Assembly (NCBI RefSeq): GCF_001645685.2
Contig: NZ_CP017080.1
Span: 1,912,001 to 1,976,000, forward strand
DNA: 64,000 nucleotides
DNA from: Peribacillus muralis
GTDB taxonomy: Bacteria; Bacillota; Bacilli; Bacillales; DSM-1321
Direction: 5' to 3'
Both the position numbers and the translations under genes were made by a program. The notes below the pieces were generated by a model that worked only from the letters and a program-made list of their open reading frames with translations, was not told the origin of the DNA and made no database searches. Of the stretch, positions 59,911 through 64,000 are shown in pieces. Each line of letters opens with the position of its first letter. Position 1 is the first letter of the stretch.

Positions 59911-60064
59911 TCAAGTGATTTCGTTTTTTCCTGTAATTCCCTGAAATGAATGGAAAAAAAGATAAGAAAAGGAGTTTGACATGGGAAACCAGCTAGCTTG
60001 AATCGATATAAAAAGCAGGTCATAATCCCTTTTTTGTAAATATTTTTTTTATTCAGAAAACTAA

Positions 60065-60096
60065 TTGACAAAAATACCGTCCGGACGGTACTATAA
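60065..60096 (+). promoter_or_regulatory. promoter with perfect TetR-type palindrome
   Basis: TTGACA (60065-60070) and a TACTAT box 18 bases later enclose the perfect 16-bp palindrome TACCGTCCGGACGGTA (60075-60090). Downstream, GAGAGGG and an ATG (60145) give only four codons before a stop, so the controlled gene is absent or destroyed. Confidence 0.65.
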
Positions 60097-60144
60097 AATC
60101 ACTCGATAAACAAGACATCACGAATGTAAAAGTGAGAGGGTTCA

Positions 60145-60597
60145 TATGCAACAAAAATGATTTAGTTAGTGGGTGATAAATTCATATACTAATTTGTGTT
60201 ATCACATATGTATTAATTTTTTCGAATTCATATAGGAGACATTCTTTTAGGTAGATTCATCGCTAGATAGCATGGAGGGGGTTTCCTAGCTGACTTTGAT
60301 AACCGTGCTCGGAAGTCGGGATTCCCCTTCAATATGTTCCCGCCAAAGAGGCGCTAATTACGGGAATAATCAAGTATCATGACACGTTTTCATGTCTTTA
60401 TTAGAGTGCTGTGTACAGAAGCGGAGTTTAACTTACACAATCCACGATCTTGAAGTTTGCATCCTATGGGCTGCGGTTTATTACTTGGAATCGCTCTGCC
60501 AACCATGAGCTCGTTCAGTCAGGTTTTAGGGTTTTTGCTCACCAAGGATGGAGTAATAACGATTTCACTTAGGTGAGAAAAAGGGGGTAGGCTAACA
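60145..60597. other. decayed stretch behind the TetR-type promoter
   Basis: After the four-codon ORF the region has an inverted repeat GTGATAA/TTATCAC (60173-60205) and short fragments that read like protein, for example DFDNRARKSGFPFNMFPPKR (about 60291-60356). No intact gene is supported. A good AAGGGGG site for the next gene lies at its end. Confidence 0.4.
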
Positions 60598-62109
60598 ATG
60601 AGTACCAAGAATATAAATACATTTCATACGCAACGGATGTTCATTGACGGATGTTGGGTACATAGTTCCAGTGGAGATACCCGCCGAATTGTCAACCCTG
60701 CTACAGAGGATATCATTGCTGTAGTGACGGAAGGGAATGAAGAAGATTCCAAACGGGCAATCGAGGCAGCCAGAAGAGCATTTTATGAAGATGGATGGAT
60801 GGAGAGCACGGCTAGGGAGCGTGCGGATTTTCTTGTTCGGGTTGCTGATAAACTTGAGGAACATGCTGAGGAGATTGCCGTTTTGGAGACACTGAATAAT
60901 GGCAAGACGATGAGGGATTCACGTAATGATGTAAGCGATTCGGTGGATCAATTCCGCTATTACGCTGGATTGGCGACTAAGCCTCATGGCCAGGTTTACG
61001 ATGTACCGGAGCGAATGCAGGCATTGGTAATTGCAGAGCCCATTGGAGTGGTAGGCCAAATTATCCCTTGGAATTACCCTTTGGTCATGGCAACACAAAA
61101 AATGGCGCCTGCCCTTGCGGCTGGATGTACGGTAGTAATCAAGCCTGCTGAGCAGACACCGCTTACTATCCTTAAACTGTTTGAAATCATTGAGGAGGTT
61201 GGGTTTCCACCTGGTGTCGTCAATCTAGTACTTGGCAAAGGAGCGACAGTAGGCGCCGAGCTGGCCAGCAATGCATCAATCGACAAAATTTCTTTTACTG
61301 GCGGAACAAAAACAGGCAAATCAATCATGAAATCTGCGGCAGATTCGATAAAAAAGGTAGGTCTGGAATTGGGCGGGAAATCTCCCAATATCGTATTTGC
61401 AGACGCAGATTTTGAATCGGCGCTAGATCACGCACTTTATGCCATATTCGCTAATCAAGGGCAAGTATGTTCTGCAGGCTCCCGTTTATTACTTGAGGAA
61501 TCAATCTATGAAGCATTCATTCCAGCCTTAGTGGAAAAGGCCGAAAAGATTAGGGTTGGACCAGGAATTGAACCGGATACGAATATGGGGCCGCTCATCT
61601 CGGAACAACAACTGTATCGTGTCCTGGATTATATCGAGATTGGCAAAAATGAGGGCGCGACAATACTGACTGGAGGGAAACGGATCAATCGGAAAGGGTA
61701 TTTTCTAGAGCCTACCATTTTTACGGATACGAATCCTAAGATGAGAATCGTGAACGAGGAGATATTTGGTCCAGTGTTAGTTATCCAAACATTTAAAACG
61801 GAAGAAGAAGCAATAAAACTTGCAAACGGGACACCTTATGGTCTCGCAGCAGCCGTTTTCACATCGGATGCTGCCAGATCCATGAGGGTGATCCGGAAGC
61901 TGCGTGCCGGAATTACGTGGATTAATACGTATCATGCCACTTTTAATGAAGCACCATGGGGAGGATACAAACAGAGCGGAATCGGCAGAGAGCTAGGAAC
62001 GAACGGTTTCACTGAATACCTGGAATTGAAACAGATTAACATCAATCTTGATGTCAAGCCAAGTGGCTGGATTGAAACCACCGGCTATTCACACGTCATG
62101 ACTCACTAA
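60598..62109 (+). CDS. NAD-dependent aldehyde dehydrogenase (GbsA/betaine-aldehyde type)
   Basis: 503 residues of the ALDH superfamily with IPWNYPLVMATQKMAPALAAG, the nucleotide-site FTGGTKTG, catalytic Glu in LELGGKSPNIV and catalytic Cys in NQGQVCSAGSRLL, ending with WGGYKQSGIGRELG. The TYHATFNEAPWGG stretch is typical of betaine-aldehyde and aminoaldehyde members. It begins an operon with a creatinase-like enzyme and hydantoinase A, suggesting that it oxidises an aldehyde made from an N-methyl or cyclic amide compound. Confidence 0.92.
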   Translation: MSTKNINTFHTQRMFIDGCWVHSSSGDTRRIVNPATEDIIAVVTEGNEEDSKRAIEAARRAFYEDGWMESTARERADFLVRVADKLEEHAEEIAVLETLNNGKTMRDSRNDVSDSVDQFRYYAGLATKPHGQVYDVPERMQALVIAEPIGVVGQIIPWNYPLVMATQKMAPALAAGCTVVIKPAEQTPLTILKLFEIIEEVGFPPGVVNLVLGKGATVGAELASNASIDKISFTGGTKTGKSIMKSAADSIKKVGLELGGKSPNIVFADADFESALDHALYAIFANQGQVCSAGSRLLLEESIYEAFIPALVEKAEKIRVGPGIEPDTNMGPLISEQQLYRVLDYIEIGKNEGATILTGGKRINRKGYFLEPTIFTDTNPKMRIVNEEIFGPVLVIQTFKTEEEAIKLANGTPYGLAAAVFTSDAARSMRVIRKLRAGITWINTYHATFNEAPWGGYKQSGIGRELGTNGFTEYLELKQININLDVKPSGWIETTGYSHVMTH

Positions 62110-62174
62110 TGAGGTAAAAGGATCTACCATTTAATTATTTGTATAATTCAGAAAAAATACGAGGAGGAAGCATA

Positions 62175-63410
62175 ATGAAATTGATTGATGAGCTGTTAAA
62201 TAACCCCATTAAACAAGAACTGGCTTTTCCAGAGGCGGAATATCACAGAAGATTGGCCGAAGTCCGTTCGAATATGGAAAAAGAAGAAATCGATGTTCTG
62301 CTTGTTTCAAATACCTCCAATATAGGTTATCTGACTGGATATGACACCACGATGCCTTCAGGGTACACCGTGCTGATCGTTCCTAGCAGCGGAGAATTAA
62401 TTTTACACTGCTCTGAACTGGAAGCTCCGTGCATGCTACTTAATGGCTGGACAAGAAATATTCAAGTATTTTACTGGTATGAAGCGCAAGATACAGGCAG
62501 TGACCTCGCCAGAATTTTACTTGAGAACGGCTTTGACGGTAAGACGATCGGTCTGGAAATGGGCTATGCTGAAACGTTTGCAAGCGGTGCATTCGATACG
62601 AAAAGCTATTTGACACTTAAGGGGAAATTGTCTAATGCCACCTTTACGGATGCTACAACCATGGTTATGGAAGTGCGATTGATTAAAACGGACAAAGAGC
62701 TTACCTATATGAAGCAAGCGGGCGAATATTCGTGGCTTGGACTTCAAGCAAGCCTTCAGGCGATTCGTGAAGGTGTAAGTGAAAATGAAGTCGTGGCAAA
62801 AGCCTATGAAGCTATCATTGGAGCGGGCAGCGAGTTAATGTCGATTGATCCGATGATGATGTCAGGCTATCGGACAGGTTATATGCCACATATCGCTTAT
62901 CGCCGAAAAAAATTAGAGAAGGGTGACTCCGTCTACTTCGAGTTCACCGGTACGCATAACCGGTACAACGCACCGTCCATGCGAAGCGCGGTCGTAGGGG
63001 AACCGTCCAATGATGTTCAGAAACTTGCTGATGCAAGCATCGAAACTGTCAATCTGCTACTTGAAAATATTAAGCCTGGACGTACGGGGCATGAAGTAGC
63101 GCAATTCGCCAAAAAAGGATTGAAAAGTGTACCGGAAGCATTCTTTCATGGTGCGTTTGGGTATTCGATCGGGATGAGCTTTCAACCGACATGGACTGAG
63201 AATCCGATGTATATTGCAGATGGAAACGATAGGGAATTGAAGCCAGGAATGACGTTCCACCTACCGATTTGCATTTGGGTTCCAGGTGAATACGGGATCG
63301 GGTTTAGTGAAAGCATCGTAGTCACGGAAAAGGGTTGTGAATGTTTGACTCCAAATAAGAATTTATCTCTTACAATAGCTCCTGCACTTGCAGGAGGTGG
63401 TCGTGCATGA
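62175..63410 (+). CDS. creatinase/ectoine-hydrolase-like M24 protein, metal ligands missing
   Basis: 411 residues from the ATG at 62175 (GGAGGAAG upstream). N-terminal creatinase domain (1-150, SNIGYLTGYDTTMPSGY) and C-terminal pita-bread domain (160-400). Most M24 peptidases carry two Asp, one His and two Glu. Here the first Asp pair is replaced (FEFTGTHNRYNAPSMRSAVV), as in creatinase and ectoine hydrolase, so it should be a metal-free amidinohydrolase or ring hydrolase. AFGYSIGMSFQPTWTENPMY carries the HG-like part. The gene overlaps hyuA by 4 bp. Confidence 0.85.
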   Translation: MKLIDELLNNPIKQELAFPEAEYHRRLAEVRSNMEKEEIDVLLVSNTSNIGYLTGYDTTMPSGYTVLIVPSSGELILHCSELEAPCMLLNGWTRNIQVFYWYEAQDTGSDLARILLENGFDGKTIGLEMGYAETFASGAFDTKSYLTLKGKLSNATFTDATTMVMEVRLIKTDKELTYMKQAGEYSWLGLQASLQAIREGVSENEVVAKAYEAIIGAGSELMSIDPMMMSGYRTGYMPHIAYRRKKLEKGDSVYFEFTGTHNRYNAPSMRSAVVGEPSNDVQKLADASIETVNLLLENIKPGRTGHEVAQFAKKGLKSVPEAFFHGAFGYSIGMSFQPTWTENPMYIADGNDRELKPGMTFHLPICIWVPGEYGIGFSESIVVTEKGCECLTPNKNLSLTIAPALAGGGRA

Positions 63411-64000
63411 GCACGGCTGCAACGGTCCGGATCGGAATTGACACTGGCGGAACTTTTACGGATTGCGTATTACTGCATGATGGGCATCCTGCTGTTGTCT
63501 TCAAGGTACCCTCCACACCTGAAAATCCAGCAAAAGCCATACTTCAAGGGCTGGAACGCCTTTGTATTGGAGCAGGCATCCCGCTAGAAGAAATAGATTT
63601 CATTGCACATGGAACAACTGTTGCTACTAATGCGATGCTGCAGGAACAATGGGCTAAAGTAGGCCTAATCACCACTAAGGGGTTCCGGGATATCCTTGAA
63701 ATCGGTACACAAATGCGGCCGGAGTTGTACGGGCTTCATCAAAAAAAACCCGCTCCGTTGGTAACTCGTGACTTAAGGGAGGAAGTTACGGAAAGAATCG
63801 ATGCGGACGGCCAGGTTGTTGATTCATTGGACGAAGATGAAGTACGGGATATAGTACGAAAATTGCTTAGTTCGGATATTGATAGTCTGGCAATCACATT
63901 GCTATTCTCATTCGCAAACCCGAAGCATGAAGCGGCCATTAGGGCCATAGTCAAAGAGATGGCGCCAGAGTTGTACGTTTGCATATCGTCCGAGGTCAGT
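63407..64000 (+). CDS. hydantoinase/oxoprolinase subunit A (N-methylhydantoinase A-like), partial
   Basis: The gene begins at ATG 63407, overlapping the previous stop, and is cut by the window end after 198 codons. The ASKHA-type N-terminal motif RIGIDTGGTFTDCVLL and the AHGTTVATNAMLQ motif identify the hydantoinase A/oxoprolinase family, ATP-dependent openers of hydantoin or oxoproline rings. A B subunit is expected just beyond the window. The creatinase-like neighbour and aldehyde dehydrogenase suggest creatinine or N-methylhydantoin catabolism. Confidence 0.9.
   Translation, partial: MSTAATVRIGIDTGGTFTDCVLLHDGHPAVVFKVPSTPENPAKAILQGLERLCIGAGIPLEEIDFIAHGTTVATNAMLQEQWAKVGLITTKGFRDILEIGTQMRPELYGLHQKKPAPLVTRDLREEVTERIDADGQVVDSLDEDEVRDIVRKLLSSDIDSLAITLLFSFANPKHEAAIRAIVKEMAPELYVCISSEVS

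Noticed and set aside
60420..60590. Sigma-54 promoter before the aldehyde dehydrogenase
   Set aside because: A TTGGAATCGCTCTGCC string looks similar, but the spacing between GG and GC is one base short.

Overview
The window reads as chromosome of a low-GC, endospore-forming member of the Bacillaceae. The codon use, the strong GGAGG ribosome sites, two spore-germinant-receptor loci (17970-19079 and 37447-41169) behind sigma-G-like promoters, a CotD-type coat gene and a second gene behind a sigma-K-like promoter all point there. The gene mix resembles the Peribacillus/Bacillus simplex group; that placement is inference from gene content, not a database result. I see no rRNA, tRNA, CRISPR array, intact prophage or intact insertion sequence.

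Layout. 1-3000 is a worn accessory stretch: decayed coding remnants, small membrane ORFs and a small HTH gene, ending at a thiamine-binding (MTH1187/YqgV) gene. 3376-7366 holds an unknown gene, one member of a paralogous pair (its partner is at 10407), a DUF2975 + YozG-like HTH + DUF817 run, and an R2lox-type Mn/Fe oxidase. 7903-10236 is a tightly overlapped methyltransferase, response regulator and sensor kinase unit. 10969-17109 is the most coherent regulon: an AbgT transporter and two M20 amidohydrolases (AbgA/AbgB-like) read leftward, with a divergent regulator and a large dyad over the AbgT start site. 17475-26994 carries an orphan germination permease, YczE with a Fur-like box, a GNAT enzyme, AzlCD, a broken AEC transporter, a soluble PAS chemoreceptor, an Rrf2 regulator with its own dyad, and two stress-type proteins. 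27228-32576 holds a GH25-LysM lysozyme, a TerC transporter, a secreted unknown and a PI-PLC with an extra C-terminal domain.

32577-37041 is a MacB/LolD-type ABC exporter convergent with a two-component system. 37447-41169 is a complete gerB-gerA-gerC operon, followed by a LuxR-type regulator. 42702-48280 holds two SDRs, a DinB protein, a YdcZ-Crp/Fnr-YdcZ operon with a class II-type palindrome, and an SDR/MerR divergent pair around a 20-bp palindrome. 48281-59022 mixes small secreted and spore-surface genes, a LamG-phosphoesterase, small enzymes, a CDF exporter, cotD, a NaK-like channel with an unusual filter, and three decayed genes (IS1595 transposase end, DUF1796 peptidase, VOC protein). 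59293-64000 has an autoregulated TetR gene, a TetR-type operator-promoter whose target gene seems lost, and the start of a catabolic operon (aldehyde dehydrogenase, creatinase-like enzyme, hydantoinase A cut by the window end).

The genes work in small local modules, several with a recognisable cis-site next to the regulator gene. I found no single large novel system. The best candidates for undescribed biology are the AbgT regulator and its dyad, the YdcZ-Crp-YdcZ module, the NaK-like filter variant, the GGQQ-repeat sporulation-promoter gene, and the orphaned TetR operator.
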